Source: Selaginella moellendorffii
Lineage: Eukaryota; Streptophyta; Lycopodiopsida; Selaginellales; Selaginellaceae
DNA: 64,000 nt
Assembly: GCF_000143415.4 (NCBI RefSeq)
Contig: NW_003314270.1
Coordinates: forward strand, 2,837,823-2,901,822
Reading direction: 5' to 3'
Part shown: positions 22,991-34,450 of the stretch, one piece after another
Layout: each line of letters opens with the position of its first letter
Numbering within the stretch: position 1 is the stretch's first letter
Translations under genes and position numbers: made by a program
The notes under the pieces: model-generated
What the model was told of the DNA's origin: nothing
Seen by the model: only the letters and a program-made list of their open reading frames with translations
Databases searched by the model: none

Positions 22991-23685
22991 ATGGACGAAG
23001 ACGCAGTACCATCGTCTCTGGAGGAGGCTGTGAGAATAGACCCGGCAACACTACGTCAAAACAAGGTGCTATTGCTTTCAATTTTATGCTCACTGTAGCT
23101 TCCTCTCCCTGTTTTTTATACAGTACGTTTCAGAGGAAACTCTCAAGAGTATATCCTCTCACAAAGGTACCTCTCTTAAGCTACTTAAATTCGATAGAGT
23201 TTTCTCAAGCTTGGAATAAAACAAATGCTGGCTTTTTTCTTTTTTTTCCAAGGTATCGTTGGGACAATCTTGACCGACAGCCTTGGAATCCCCATCAAGA
23301 GCTCCATGGACCACGCCACAACGACACAGGTTCGCTCTTTTGATAATTCCCACGTCTCAAGCCCCGTACACAGACAGGTACTTATTCGTGCAGTACGCAA
23401 GATACGTCGCTCTGATCGTGATGAAATCTAAGAACTTGGCGGCCGATATCGAACCAACTGTAAGTCATCCAAGAAAACTCCTTTTTTTTTGTGCCTGATC
23501 CTTCGTTTTGATCGCTGGATTGTTTTTTATTTCTTTTGTAGGACACCATGATGTTGGTGAGAGTGAGAACGAAATTACACGAGCTCATTGTTGTCCCCAG
23601 CGAAGACTACTACATTATAATCGTCCAGAAAGTGGTAGTGGGCGACGAGCACCAGCACCATCAACACCACCACCAGCGCCAATAG
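22991..23685 (+). CDS. Dynein light chain, roadblock/LC7 type
   Basis: Roadblock light chains bind dynein intermediate chains. Exons 22991-23065, 23124-23166, 23253-23329, 23394-23459 and 23542-23685 join in phase to 134 aa. After a 25-residue acidic N-terminus the family core follows: EETLKSISSHKGIVGTILTD, then SLGIPIKSSMDHATTTQYA, then IVMKSKNLAADIEPTD, then MLVRVRTKLHELIVVPSEDYYIIIVQ. The C-terminus adds an unusual His/Gln-rich tail (HQHHQHHHQRQ). Flowering plants lack dyneins, so this gene points to a plant with flagellate sperm. It lies 467 bp downstream of another probable axonemal gene on the same strand. Confidence 0.88.
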
Positions 23686-23892
23686 CAATAATAAGAAAGA
23701 AGCGAATCTGGAAGGGAATATTCTACCATTCACAGGGCCCTGTTAAAATTTGGCTACCGCGTAATAGGGTTAGGGCGTGTGTCGTGAGCTCACGCGAGGG
23801 ATTCGCCACAGGTGAGAGCGCCGGATCGACGAATGCGGCAGGATGTCGCAATGTGGCAGCGCTGGAGCTGAGATTCAAGCGGCAGCGGCGTC

Positions 23893-26441
23893 ATGAGGTG
23901 TGGATTGGAATCGAGCGACTGGAATTTGGCAATGAGAGTGCTCCTCCTGCTGCTGCTGCTTCCCCTGCTGTGGTATCGAGCTGGATCTGCGAGCGCGAGC
24001 GATGCTAGAGGCGATGGCGATGGCGGTAGCAGCATAGGGGCCGATGCGTTAGAGATTCTTGAGGCGGCGGCGAAGAATGGGAGTGGTGTGGAGGGATTTG
24101 GCGGTGCTGCGAATGGGACTGGAGGGAATGCTACTTTCTCTGTTAGGTGGGACGTCAAGAGCAACGACACAAGAAACAAGGAGGTGAACGACAAGGCGAG
24201 CCAGATAGTCAAGAATGTGGAGAAGCTTTTTGATTCTCTGGAGGATGACAGCCAGAAGGAAGCGGGCAAGTTTAACGACACGATTGAGAACCAAGGTGGT
24301 GTGCTCGAGACTGTTGCGAGAGTCGGCAAGCACTCCATGGACGAGGAGGAGCCCGGGAGCAATGGCAAAGAGAGCGAGCAGCAGTCTGGCAAAGATGACA
24401 AGCCGGACGAAGAGAAAGCGATCGGTCCAGAAGGGGTGGTGGTGGTGCCACAGCAGCAGCAGACTAATGCCACTGCCGAGAAACAAGACGAGCGAAGTGA
24501 TAGTAGTGCCACATTGGAGCATCCTTCCATTTTGCCGCATCCAAGTCCAAACGCTACGACTATCGGTCAGAAGCCCGGTGGTGAGAAGAAGAACTCCACG
24601 GCAGGAAAAGACAATGGGCGACGCTACCAGTCGGAGGACGTTGCTCGGTTGATCGACAGAGACGACAACGAGTACGTTATCAGTCATCCCGGGAAGAGGT
24701 CTCAGATGCAGTTTCAGGAGGACTTGATGTTGATCCGGGACATTGTCGTCGTCATGGTTGCGTCCGCGCTTGGAGCTATCGTTTTTGCGTTCCTGGGACA
24801 GCCCGTGATCCTGGGCTACCTTGCTGCTGGGATGTTCGTGGGACCAGGTGGTCTCCACCTTGTTCACGAGCTCGTCCAGGTATGAAGCTTTGTCATTGTC
24901 TTTGTCATTGTCTAAGCTTTACGTTCCAGGTGGAAACACTCGCTCAGTTCGGTGTCATATTCTTGCTATTCGCTCTCGGCGTGGAGTTTAGCGCGACAAA
25001 GATGCAGGGAGTGAAAGCCGTGGCTTTAGGCGGGGGCTGCATCCAAATCCTCACGGCGATGGTGCTTGGGGCCCTGCTCTCCACGACGGTTCCGCAGGGT
25101 ATCTTCATTGGTGAGTCTCGTAGTCTAGCAGCAAAAGTTACATTGACTTTCTATGCAGATTGTGTGACGTGCGCCCGTATGCAGGGGCTTTTCTGTCCAT
25201 GTCGTCCACCGCGGTCGTGGTAAAATGCATGATGGACGCCAACATGGCCGGCACGGAACACGGTCAGGTTGGAATCTAATCTAAATACACTTGCGTGACA
25301 AGCACACGATCTAAGTTGTTTTTGTTTTTTCTTTTCCGGTGGTCCCAGATACTACTCGGCACGCTTATTTTCCAAGACTGCGCTTTGGGGCTCTTGCTAG
25401 CCGTCATGCCGGCACTCGCGGCCAAAGGCAGCAGCTCCTGGACGATCCTGATTGCATTGGCAAGGGAGTGTCTTTTGCTGTCCGGTTTTTGTGCGGTGGC
25501 CTGGATCGCCTCCAAGTTGGTTGTTTCACGGTTGCTTTCGGCTCTCAGCCGCTTGTCGAAGAACAGCTCCGAGTTGTACCAGCTAGGAATCGTTGGACTT
25601 TGTCTGAGTATATCCATGCTAAGTCAAAGCCTCGGGCTCGGGCTTGAAGTTGGCGCTTTCGTCGCGGGTCTCATGCTATCAGGTTGTATACTTCCTTGGT
25701 TTGATGTCTTCTAATTTTAAATTGTTCTTTTGTGTATTCTTGTGCAGGTGGAACGTATAGCGAGAAAACTCTCCACCACGTCGAGCCAATACGGAATATA
25801 TTTGCCTCGCTTTTTTTAGCTTCTATCGGCATGGTCATGCACCCCGTATTTCTCTGGCAGCACAAAGATATTCTACTGGGGTCACTCGCGGTTCTGTTCT
25901 TCGGCAAAACATTCTTGATCGCTATAGTGGTACAATTTTAAAAGTCCTCGACTGTTGTTTGCAAGCTTCTAAGTTTTGTTTGCTGGTGTTTCAGGTCTGT
26001 GCATTTGGCTACAGCACTCCTATATCTGTGAGCGTTGGCATTGCTCTCGCACAGATCGGGGAATTCTCGTTTGTGCTGCTGAGCCGTGCTCAAGGCCTGG
26101 GACTAGTATCCAGAAAGCTCTACCTCCTCTTGATGGGTACCAGCGCATTCAGCCTTGTCCTCACTCCATTTGCGTTCAAGCTCGTCGCCCGCCTTGTACC
26201 CAGGGAGAAGAAAAGCCAGTACGCACTTTTCAACTTACCAGTGCATGGCTTCGGTTACCACTTGGAAACAGGTGACAAGAAGCAGCACACCGAGGATAAT
26301 CTCGAGGACGAGAAGGACCTTCTCAATCAACAAAGTAAGCCGAGTGAAGGGAAAGACGCCGAAGATGCTCGAGAGAAGTTATTCCCACAAGTCACGTTGC
26401 GGAGACCATTTTCACAAGTGTTTAGTGGACACTGGAGGTGA
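23893..26441 (+). CDS. K+ efflux antiporter, KEA4/5/6 type (CPA2)
   Basis: Exchanges K+ for H+ across endomembranes. Six exons: 23893-24879, 24930-25110, 25185-25267, 25349-25682, 25748-25929, 25995-26441; phases close to 737 aa. A Leu-rich signal peptide (MRVLLLLLLLPLLWYRAGSA) begins at the second Met, 23932, which may be the real start. Residues 40-270 form a long hydrophilic, acidic, Gln-containing N-terminal region typical of KEA4-6. The Na+/H+ exchanger domain starts near residue 285: GQPVILGYLAAGMFVGPGGL, FALGVEFSATKM, STAVVVKCMMD, the FQD motif in LIFQDCALGLLL, and GIALAQIGEFSFVLLSRAQ. There is no TrkA-N/KTN domain at the C-terminus, which separates it from KEA1-3. Confidence 0.92.
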
Positions 26442-26605
26442 ACAGGTAAGTGTACATTAACATCAGAAGCCAGTGGGTAAGGGATTCTTTTTCCCGTTAC
26501 AATAATCGCCGTTCTCTTCTAGTTTTTTTCTTTTTTTTTCTCAGTTTCGAAGTCTTGTTTTCTATTCTTCTGTAACAAATTTTTTCAGGCAATTGTATAG
26601 AGGTT

Positions 26606-27722
26606 TCAGTTATTCGACTGGAGGCCCCGCAAAAGATTTAGCAGTGCTAAGAAAAGGTTCAATATGTCCAAGTACAGGGACACCGAAGCCCAGATATACT
26701 CATCGAAAGTGAACCTTCTGATCAAGTTCTCGGTATCGTAGATTATATATGCACTGAAGATGACGGTGGTTATTGCAGCAAAGATGGTCCCCGAGACTGG
26801 TCCCAGAGGAAAGAAGATCTGGAAGCCACAAAAACAGGAGAGGATTAGCTGGGATGTCCGATATGCACACACCTGGATTATCCCCCAGAGCACGACGACT
26901 ACAAGCGATACGAAGAGATATGGTCTGAGGAAGCTGAAGTCGTGGCCTTGCTTTACTGCCCAGAAGGTGTACGCTGTCAGAGCTAGTGCTACTGTAGCAG
27001 TGAGAATGAGGGCCTCGAGTAGGACGTCTCCTGGGATTCGGACAAAAAGTGGAACAGGTTGAGAATCGTTTGGAGCGAGGGGTGAAAACAGATGGAACGG
27101 GACAAGCTTTGCTTACCTCGGATGAAGGCGCAGGAAGTCCCGACGGAGAGGCTCAAGAAGACCGTGAAGAGGCTGAGAAGAACCAAGTTGAGCGGATGGT
27201 GGTGCTGATAGTTGTAGAGCGGGCATAGCACTGAGAGGAAAAGGAAAACAAAACAATCAGGAACAGGAAAGGATGAAGTTTATCCAAGGAAGACAGGATC
27301 AAAAGCAGTTCTTGTAAGGAACAAGCAAACGGACAGAGGAAAAATAAATCTTCCCAGGATCACAGGAAGATTTTGAGCAGGAAGACAAAAGCCAAGATCA
27401 CAGAAAGCCAAACAAAGAAGAAAAGCAAAAAAAGCAGCACGGACTTACGTATCAGAGGCAGGAGCGCGAGGAGGACGAGGAGCAGTGTGTTGTGCGCGAA
27501 GAAATCCGCGACGGGCTGCGAGAAGACGATCACCGCCGCAACGAGAGCTGTGAGAACGATCTGGGTGCTCAGGATTCCATAGACTTTGCGGATGAAACCC
27601 CATCGCAAGACGTTGTCGCTGTAATCGATGCCCGGGTAGAGCGCTCCGCTGGGCTCGTATCCCGTCTCGATGTCCGCGTAGCCACCACCACCTTTGAGAT
27701 TGCCCGACGTTGATCCATACAT
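26606..27722 (-). CDS. LIFEGUARD / BAX-inhibitor-1-like membrane protein (TMBIM)
   Basis: Exons 27449-27722, 27117-27230, 26873-27030 and 26606-26818 on the minus strand give 252 aa. The N-terminal 45 residues are Gly/Tyr-rich and cytosolic (DIETGYEPSGALYPGI), followed by RWGFIRKVYGILSTQIVLTA, the standard LFG opening, and seven hydrophobic helices. The C-terminal signature is present: IYDTENLIRRFTFDEYIWASVSLYLDILNLFLALLNLL, with the conserved Asp pair implicated in pH-sensitive Ca2+ leak. Plant LFGs modulate stress and cell-death responses at ER/Golgi membranes. It converges with the KEA gene (164 bp apart) and its start is 132 bp from the divergent PPR gene, implying a very compact shared promoter. 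Confidence 0.92.
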
Positions 27723-27854
27723 TTTCTCTTCTCTCTCTCTCTTGCTGGGAGAGGGGGAAAGAACCCTAAAACAAACTTGCCACGTGGCAACTTCTTATTA
27801 ATGGTAAAAGTAAAAGGTGTTAACTAAATGTAAGTTTTTCCTTCTTGACTAAAA

Positions 27855-29243
27855 ATGACACTAGCTTTCTCCAACAAAGTGTTACATGAGCTAGTAAAAA
27901 GCCACGACCTTGAGCGAGCGAGGTCTTACTTTCTCCAAATGCCATATCATAGTGTAGTGACGTGGAACACCATGCTAGCAGCATATGCCCAGAATGGGCA
28001 TATTGACATGTCACGGGCTTTCTTTGATTCTATGCCACGCCGCAGCCTCGTGTCATGGAATACCATGCTGGCAGCCTACGTCAAAAGCGAGGACTGTGGC
28101 CACGCAAGCCAGATCTTCAATGACGTGCCAATGCGGGACGTTGTGACGTGGACAACAATGCTGACTGGGCATGCCCAGTCTGGGTATATACTCGCCGCTG
28201 AGCGGCTGTTTCATGAAATGCCGGAGTGGAACTTGCTAACATGGAGTGCGATATTTTCAGGGTACATTCTTAAGGGTGACAAGACTAAGTCGCAAAATCT
28301 GCTAGAGAAGATTCCAGTTCTAGATCTGATTTTAGCGACAACGATCCTCACGACATATGCCCACTTGGGGCATGTAGCTCAAGTCGTAAGTTTGTTTGAT
28401 CAGCTTCCTTCCCGCGATCTAGTCTCGTGGAGTGCTCTTCTCTCTTCTTACGCCACAAACTTTGATCTCGATGGAGCCAAAAGTGTCTTTGATGCCATGC
28501 CAGAGAGGAACCTCGTCTGCTGGAACACAATTCTTTCCGCGAATGCCTTGGCGGGGCAAAAGGAGGAGGCAAAAGCTTTGTTTGATTCAATGCCAATGCG
28601 TGATACGCTGTCCTGGACATCTCTCTTAAACGCGTATTCAAGTGCCAGAAACATTGAGCAAGCAAAGTCCGTGTACGGCCAAATGCCGCGGCATGATCTT
28701 GTCTCAAGAACAGCAATGCTTGCGGCATTTGCCGCGAACGGGCATCCAGGAAAAGCCAAGGCCATGTTTGATTCCATTCCAGAGCTCCAATGTGAGATTT
28801 CTTGGAACGCTCTCCTTGCTTCTAATGCGCAGAATGCTCGATTTATCGAAGCTCTGGAGGCCTTTTACTCCATGGCCACAGTCCAAGCCCCCACTGCCAC
28901 AAGCTTTGTTCCAGTGATCATCTCTTGCAGCCACAGAGGAGAGATTTATAGAGGGCGATCGCTCTTCTTGTCAATGGGTGTAGATCATGGCTTGGAGTAC
29001 ACAAGGCAGCACTTTTGTTGCATGGTGGATCTTCTTGGACGGGGTGGATTTCTAGATGCCTCGCGAGAGCTCATTGCTTCAATGCCTTTTATTCCAGGTG
29101 CATTGGAGTACACTTGCCTGCTTGGAGCGTGTCAGGCTTCCAAGAATGTAGAACATGGAGGCCATGTTGTGCAAAAGATTTTGGGCCTGGTAGTGCCTGG
29201 TACAAATAATCTACTTTATAATAAACATTTGAGATTTGAATAG
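27855..29243 (+). CDS. PPR protein, tandem S-type repeats
   Basis: Intronless, 462 aa. About eleven tandem 31-residue S-type motifs fill residues 1-345 (e.g. VVTWNTMLAAYAQNGHIDMSRAFFDSMPRRS), again without P or L variants. They are followed by the SCSHRG segment and a shortened E-like region (HFCCMVDLLGRGGFLDASRELI ... YTCLLGACQ). The end (VPGTNNLLYNKHLRFE) lacks E+ and DYW. The protein begins inside a repeat (FSNKVLHELVKSHDLERAR), so the N-terminus and any targeting peptide are missing or lie in an unseen upstream exon. It resembles the PPR at 6033-7895 closely in style. Function would be organellar RNA binding. Confidence 0.85.
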   Translation: MTLAFSNKVLHELVKSHDLERARSYFLQMPYHSVVTWNTMLAAYAQNGHIDMSRAFFDSMPRRSLVSWNTMLAAYVKSEDCGHASQIFNDVPMRDVVTWTTMLTGHAQSGYILAAERLFHEMPEWNLLTWSAIFSGYILKGDKTKSQNLLEKIPVLDLILATTILTTYAHLGHVAQVVSLFDQLPSRDLVSWSALLSSYATNFDLDGAKSVFDAMPERNLVCWNTILSANALAGQKEEAKALFDSMPMRDTLSWTSLLNAYSSARNIEQAKSVYGQMPRHDLVSRTAMLAAFAANGHPGKAKAMFDSIPELQCEISWNALLASNAQNARFIEALEAFYSMATVQAPTATSFVPVIISCSHRGEIYRGRSLFLSMGVDHGLEYTRQHFCCMVDLLGRGGFLDASRELIASMPFIPGALEYTCLLGACQASKNVEHGGHVVQKILGLVVPGTNNLLYNKHLRFE

Positions 29244-29789
29244 ATAGATGATAGAGATAGATAGTGAGATTTATCAAAAATAAAACTTTATATGGATAGT
29301 TTTTGAGTTAAAGGTATCCATGTAGTCATTCTTACCACCTTAAGAGTAGGAAATTAAAATGTTTCCAGAACGTGTTTAGGATGTTTTACAGGAGAAGCTA
29401 GATGCTTCAGAGGTTACCACCTTCTGCTTGGCATTGGACGGTGAGTATGATAGAGTGGTACGGGCTTTTCTTAAAGAAGAGTCAAGAGGGGTGACATGAG
29501 TGATGGCCTGAATCGCTTGGGACTGTATAGGATGGCTGGTCGCAAAGGGGAAATACATAGCAGAGCTTGCTGGTGAGATGGTGAAAGAAGGATATGTCCC
29601 AAGCACCAGAATTGAGAGCATTTTTGACAAGCGCCATCAAAGCTGCCCGTATCTTAACAATCTCTGAAAGAGATCTCCAGGTTGGAGAAAGACGAGCGGT
29701 ATTTGCTGAAGTGCATGGCGGCAGGGAGAGCGAGAAGTGGGTTGCTGACACATTCAAAACCAGATGTTGTCAAAACCAAAAGAAAAGAG
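29244..29789. other. Intergenic region next to the scrambled 14-3-3
   Basis: Contains GATA-rich simple sequence near 29240-29270. On the plus strand, fragments such as LTISERDLQV (about 29655) weakly resemble the LTVEERNLLSV motif of 14-3-3 N-termini, which would suit the broken gene that follows. The similarity is too short to claim. Confidence 0.3.
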
Positions 29790-30303
29790 CTATGAAAACC
29801 ATAAAATGAAAAATACCTGGGCGATCTGGAAGGCCATGAGGGTGGCTTGTTCGGCCTCTTGGCGTTGTTGGCAGGTCTTCAAATCGGCGAGGTAGCGATT
29901 GTAGTCGGCCGTCATCTTGAGATACAAGACCAACGACTCGCCGGTTGAGGACGTCGACATGAGGTGTGTGTCAACGAGAGCAAGAAAGGCCTTGATGGTG
30001 TCCTCGTTGCAATTTTTTGGCTCAACATACGACGGGAGCATGCTTTTGCGGAGCTTCCTCCGACTCACCCCTTCCGACTGGACTTGTCGGCGTTTTGCTT
30101 CGAGCATCTAAACTCTCTGGATTGGGCTTGTTTTGTGGCACAGAAGGTATGCGTGCTTACGTTGTTTCTTGTGCTAAGCCTCTTGCATTGTTTTCTCAGG
30201 CTATTGACGAGGCACAGGCCAAAGTTGCATCGGGGGAAGGAAATCAGCCGGATCATGGAGCTCCTCCGGCAAAACCTCGCGGTTTGGATGAGAATGAGTA
30301 TTG
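29790..30303 (+). pseudogene. Scrambled 14-3-3 pseudogene with one exon inverted
   Basis: Two adjacent 14-3-3 exons face each other. On the minus strand, about 30029 down to 29816, the frame reads EDTIKAFLALVDTHL, then TGESLVLYLKMTADYNRYLADL, then RQEAEQATLMAFQIAQ, followed by an intact GT donor; this is helices 4-6. On the plus strand from 30038 the frame reads AFAELPPTHPFRLDLSAF, ending ACFVAQK with a donor at 30147. The next exon (AG at about 30199) gives AIDEAQAKVA and, after a frameshift, ISRIMELLRQNLAVW; this is helices 7-9. Both retained splice positions (AQ|, AQK|A) match the usual plant 14-3-3 introns. The exon order is correct; only the strand of one exon is wrong. Confidence 0.72.
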
Positions 30304-31520
30304 AATCATCTCTCCAAGTTGTGAATTCTTTAATACTAGAGAGGTTTGATGGCAATTGCCTAGTGTGATTCTTCCAAGCAAGCAGCAGCAACTCAGTGGT
30401 GATAAAACTCGATTTGACATTGCTACTCAGTTTCAGGCTTGGTGTTGGAGATTGTGGCAAATTCTTCTCATAAGTTTCTCCTTACGAGCAGATGTCAAGG
30501 CACCGACAGAGGGCAGCAAGAAGCGGGATCAACCGCATAGCAGAACCTGGGAGAAAGTCAACGCTCAAACACTGATCCACTTTGCATTCTTTGCATCCAT
30601 TGGTCTCGTGCTTCATAGTGGGCAGATTCTTGCTCTTCACCTGCTATAAGTCCAGTGGCATCACCAGGAACAAACATCCCCACTCAAATCTGTTCTATAT
30701 TGGAAAGGGTGGAAACATCGAAATGTGGTTTGAAAGGTGTGGCAAGGTGGACAAAATTATTATAGATGGTGAGATAGGACTGGTGGGAGAAACCTTAGTA
30801 ACTATGATCCCATAAAGTGTTGATATTTTAGAGGATATGGAATTCCAAAGGGAGGGACATGCAGCCTAAACCACAAGCATCAGCATCAAGACTTTAGAGT
30901 GATAGGAGGATTCACCACTAAAAATTTCATAATGTAGTCAAAAAACAAATGATATAGTTGGTTCTTCCATTGATTAATTCCACAATGTTGGGATTGCAAT
31001 ATACCATAACACGCATGTAATGAGCCTTCAGTGTAATCCACAGCTCTAAACAGCTTGTTGAAGCTTTAGAGGACCAGTGAGAAAGATGATGCTCAACTTG
31101 GTGGTTGATCATTGCTCCCACCTGAATTACCACAAGAAAGCAGCGACCAAGTGGCTTTAAAATCACCACTGACAAAACATACACGAGTTTGAGATGGAAC
31201 TTGCAGTTCTTGGCCACATCAAGCACCGAGACTTGGTGAGCGGATTCATGCTATCATCAGCCAGCAACCTCTCCCTTTTCAAATTCATGGACTCCACAGC
31301 AAGTTCTTTCTTGTATATAATAAAGTTCTCATAATCTTGTATGATGCTCGATTGGGACGGGTGCATGAATTGCTTGCTTTCGGCTTATGTCCAGTATGGG
31401 CAATATCATGTAAAATGTCTGGGCGAGACTGCCAGGTTCGAGAACTATGCTGTGGTTATGGTGCAATTAGAAAATGTGTAATCCTGGTGGCCATCACTCC
31501 CGGGAAGGTAAACCAATCAT
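30304..31520. other. Gene-free accessory region, unrecognised
   Basis: Several frames of 60-100 codons exist on both strands. A minus-strand frame at 31163-31366 has a charged helix (KKELAVESMNLKRERLLADD) of a sort found in transposase-associated proteins, but this is not diagnostic. I cannot assign any gene or element here. Confidence 0.3.
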
Positions 31521-32463
31521 GTAACTAGATATGTACAGTTTAGTGTTTGTTTATTCTTGTAAAGATACGAAAAAAAAATGTCTTAAGAACACTAGAACAT
31601 TCATTGTGGATTTTGCATCAAGAAACATGCAAGAAGAGCAAATTCAAGGAATCTCTATTCTTGCTATTGTTATGTTTGCTGGAATACAAAGAAAAAACCT
31701 CTTACCAATAAGAAACATCTATGATCTAAAACAGATCTATCACCAATCTATGATATTCTACTTTACTGAAATCTAGAGAACTTGCACTTGCTTATGAACA
31801 ATAGAAATATAAATTTGGAATACCCTACTGAGAATGGGTCGCAAGAGAAAGTAAAAAAATGTGGATATCATTTTAGAAGGTGATGTGATTGTAGAAGATG
31901 CTACTTGTAATAAAGAAGAATATATACCTCTGTGGGGATTTGTTTGAAAACTAATGTGAGAAAAAAAAATAACTGTAGAATATGTGAAATCTGTTATAGT
32001 CTGTCTACTATTGGCAATTTCTGTCATATGATTTCTAGTAGGGCAGGGAGACAAAAAAAAACAACAAAAAAACAAAAAAACAAAAAAACAACATGGGTTT
32101 AATGTCAGAGAATGAAAATGGTAAATGTGAGCAACATTCTTGGTAAGATGGAAAAATAATACATACATTGTAAGGCCCTTTTTTAATGATGGAAAGTGTT
32201 TTCAATTGTTTGTTGTGATGAGAGAATAGCAACTGTAAAATCACATCATTTTCCATGCTTTATCCAAAGAGTATTAATTTTAAAGATTTAATACAAAATT
32301 ATAGTAGTGCTTAGAATTTGCATCAATGGGTGCAAATATTGAAGAGATTGCAGTAGGTGGCCCTAATTATTTTAAGATATATGGGAAGTTTCAAACCAAA
32401 TAATGAAAAATATACAACTTATTCACAATTATATACCACTGTATCAGATGTTTTACAAGCTTA

Positions 32464-32527
<64 letters not shown>

Positions 32528-34240
32528 TGTATATACATCAAAATATTTTGTGGATCCATATTTATAAATATTTTTGTGTACTTGGTGGTACCTTCATAAA
32601 TGACTGAATAACGACATTAACATAATTGGTGTTATTAATATTGTTTAGACTAATTGGTCTTAACTAAAACAATAAAGACTTCTCAACAATACAGAAGTTA
32701 TAAATAAGAATATTAAAATTGATAAAGATCACTTTAAGTTAGATTAAACATAGTATCTAGAAATTAAAAAATTTATATTAATTTTAAATTTTTAATGGTT
32801 TTTTATTTATTCTCTTTTGAAGTGATTTCTTAAATATTCTCATTATTAACTATGAGTCAAAGCTATATTCTAAATTTTTTTCAAGAGCATTTTTTTTTCT
32901 GTATACATTTAAAATCTTTAAATTTCATACAATGGTATAAAATATTTATCTAGTTGAAATTTCTATTGAATTTGTTTTTTGCTAAAATTAATTCTTATAT
33001 ATTAATTTCTAATTTTATAAAAAGTATTAATTAATTATTTATTTTATGATATTAAATAATTATATAGATATTAAATGAACTATATAGATATATTATGTGA
33101 TCCCTGATCAGGTTGAAGAACTTTTACTCAAAACAAACAACGAGGCTTCTCAGTTATGGAAAAAAATATCAAACAACCTTAAGTGGGTAAGGGAGGTTGT
33201 AGTATGGGCATTATTGTTTTTTTCTCACATTTAAGCAAATTTATTCATTTTATAATGAAAATGTGCACACTGGGAGATTCTTCCTTATATATTTAATATA
33301 CGTGATCATACCATGGCGTTTATTCATTTTTTTCAACTATTAGCATCATTTGCTAAGCCATGAGAGGTACTTAGATTTGTTCAGAGAGTAGACGAATTTC
33401 TCGGAAAAGATAAGTATATTATATAGAGCTCTTTTATTTTAGATATTCTAAAATAAAAAATTTAAGTATAAATATTTTCAAAATATGTTTTATGGGCAAA
33501 GTTGTTTTTCGAGTATTAAAACTTTGTTTTTCATTTCTAATATATTTATTGGCACCTAAAATTTTATGGTTTCTTAATTATCATATCATTTAGACTTTCT
33601 CTAACATTTTTTTGGCTTATTTTTGGCAAAAAAGTTTTAAGTCAAGCTTAATATTTTAATTAATAACATTTTTTTCTTGCATAATCTAGTGGCTAGAAAT
33701 GTTAGAATTTTAAAAAATTAATAAAAAGCTGCTCTAGTTTTGGTGGAAAGAATAAAAGATCTATTTTTATATATAGGCACAAAATCATATAAAAACTATT
33801 TCTTTAAGTGAAGAAATAAAAACAAAAAAAATAGTAATATAGACAAATGATAGGATTATAAATAACTCTAATACATCTGAAAGGTGATAACACTTAAATA
33901 ATTTAATAAAAAAGTAGAAATAAACTATTAAAAAACTTAAGATAAACTCTATTTATTAAAAAGTTAAATAATCAGTAGATGCAATCAATTTGGGAAGAAC
34001 ACTAAAATTAATAACACTAAATCTAAAAGACAAAAACTCTTTAAAATGTTATATGATATAATAAGTTGAATTTAATGCCTAAGTTGGTATAAGATAAAAG
34101 AGAAAATGATAGTATTCTCAAGTAAATAATTTTTAAGAATAAAGGAAATAAAATACTTATAATATGTATGTAAACTGTATTGGTAGGCTTCTTTGTGCTC
34201 TAAACATCAATTTTGCAATGGTGCCAAACAGAAATTACTT
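31521..34240. other. Second AT-rich gene-free island
   Basis: About 2.7 kb of strongly AT-rich sequence with no credible ORF, containing the dinucleotide/tetranucleotide repeat at 32466-32532. Its texture matches the island at 1.8-5.2 kb, so decayed retrotransposon DNA is the likeliest content, but I found no RT, integrase or LTR remnant to prove it. The right edge is sharp, just before the aquaporin 5' region. Confidence 0.6.
32466..32532. repeat. Compound microsatellite (TA)n-(GTAT)n
   Basis: About 17 TA units are followed directly by about eight GTAT units. The GTAT part can be derived from TA by substitution, a common compound structure. Good candidate for length polymorphism. Confidence 0.95.
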
Positions 34241-34450
34241 ACAAATTAAATTTGAAATTCACAAACCCTTTTGGGTTTAGGGCTGACTGGATAGGTCGTT
34301 TGAAATCCGAAAGATTTTGGCGCCGAGCAGGGTTTTCTCTCGAATGCCCATGAAGCAGCGGTGTGCACGGCGGCGATCCTCGCCGGAGCAGTGGCGTTGT
34401 AGACGCGAGCGCGAATCCACGCAGTCGTGAGCGGCCGGGGGGAGATTTCG

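Noticed and set aside
32000-32600. CRISPR-like or satellite array in the AT-rich island
   Set aside because: Only simple microsatellite repeats without spacers; eukaryotic context.
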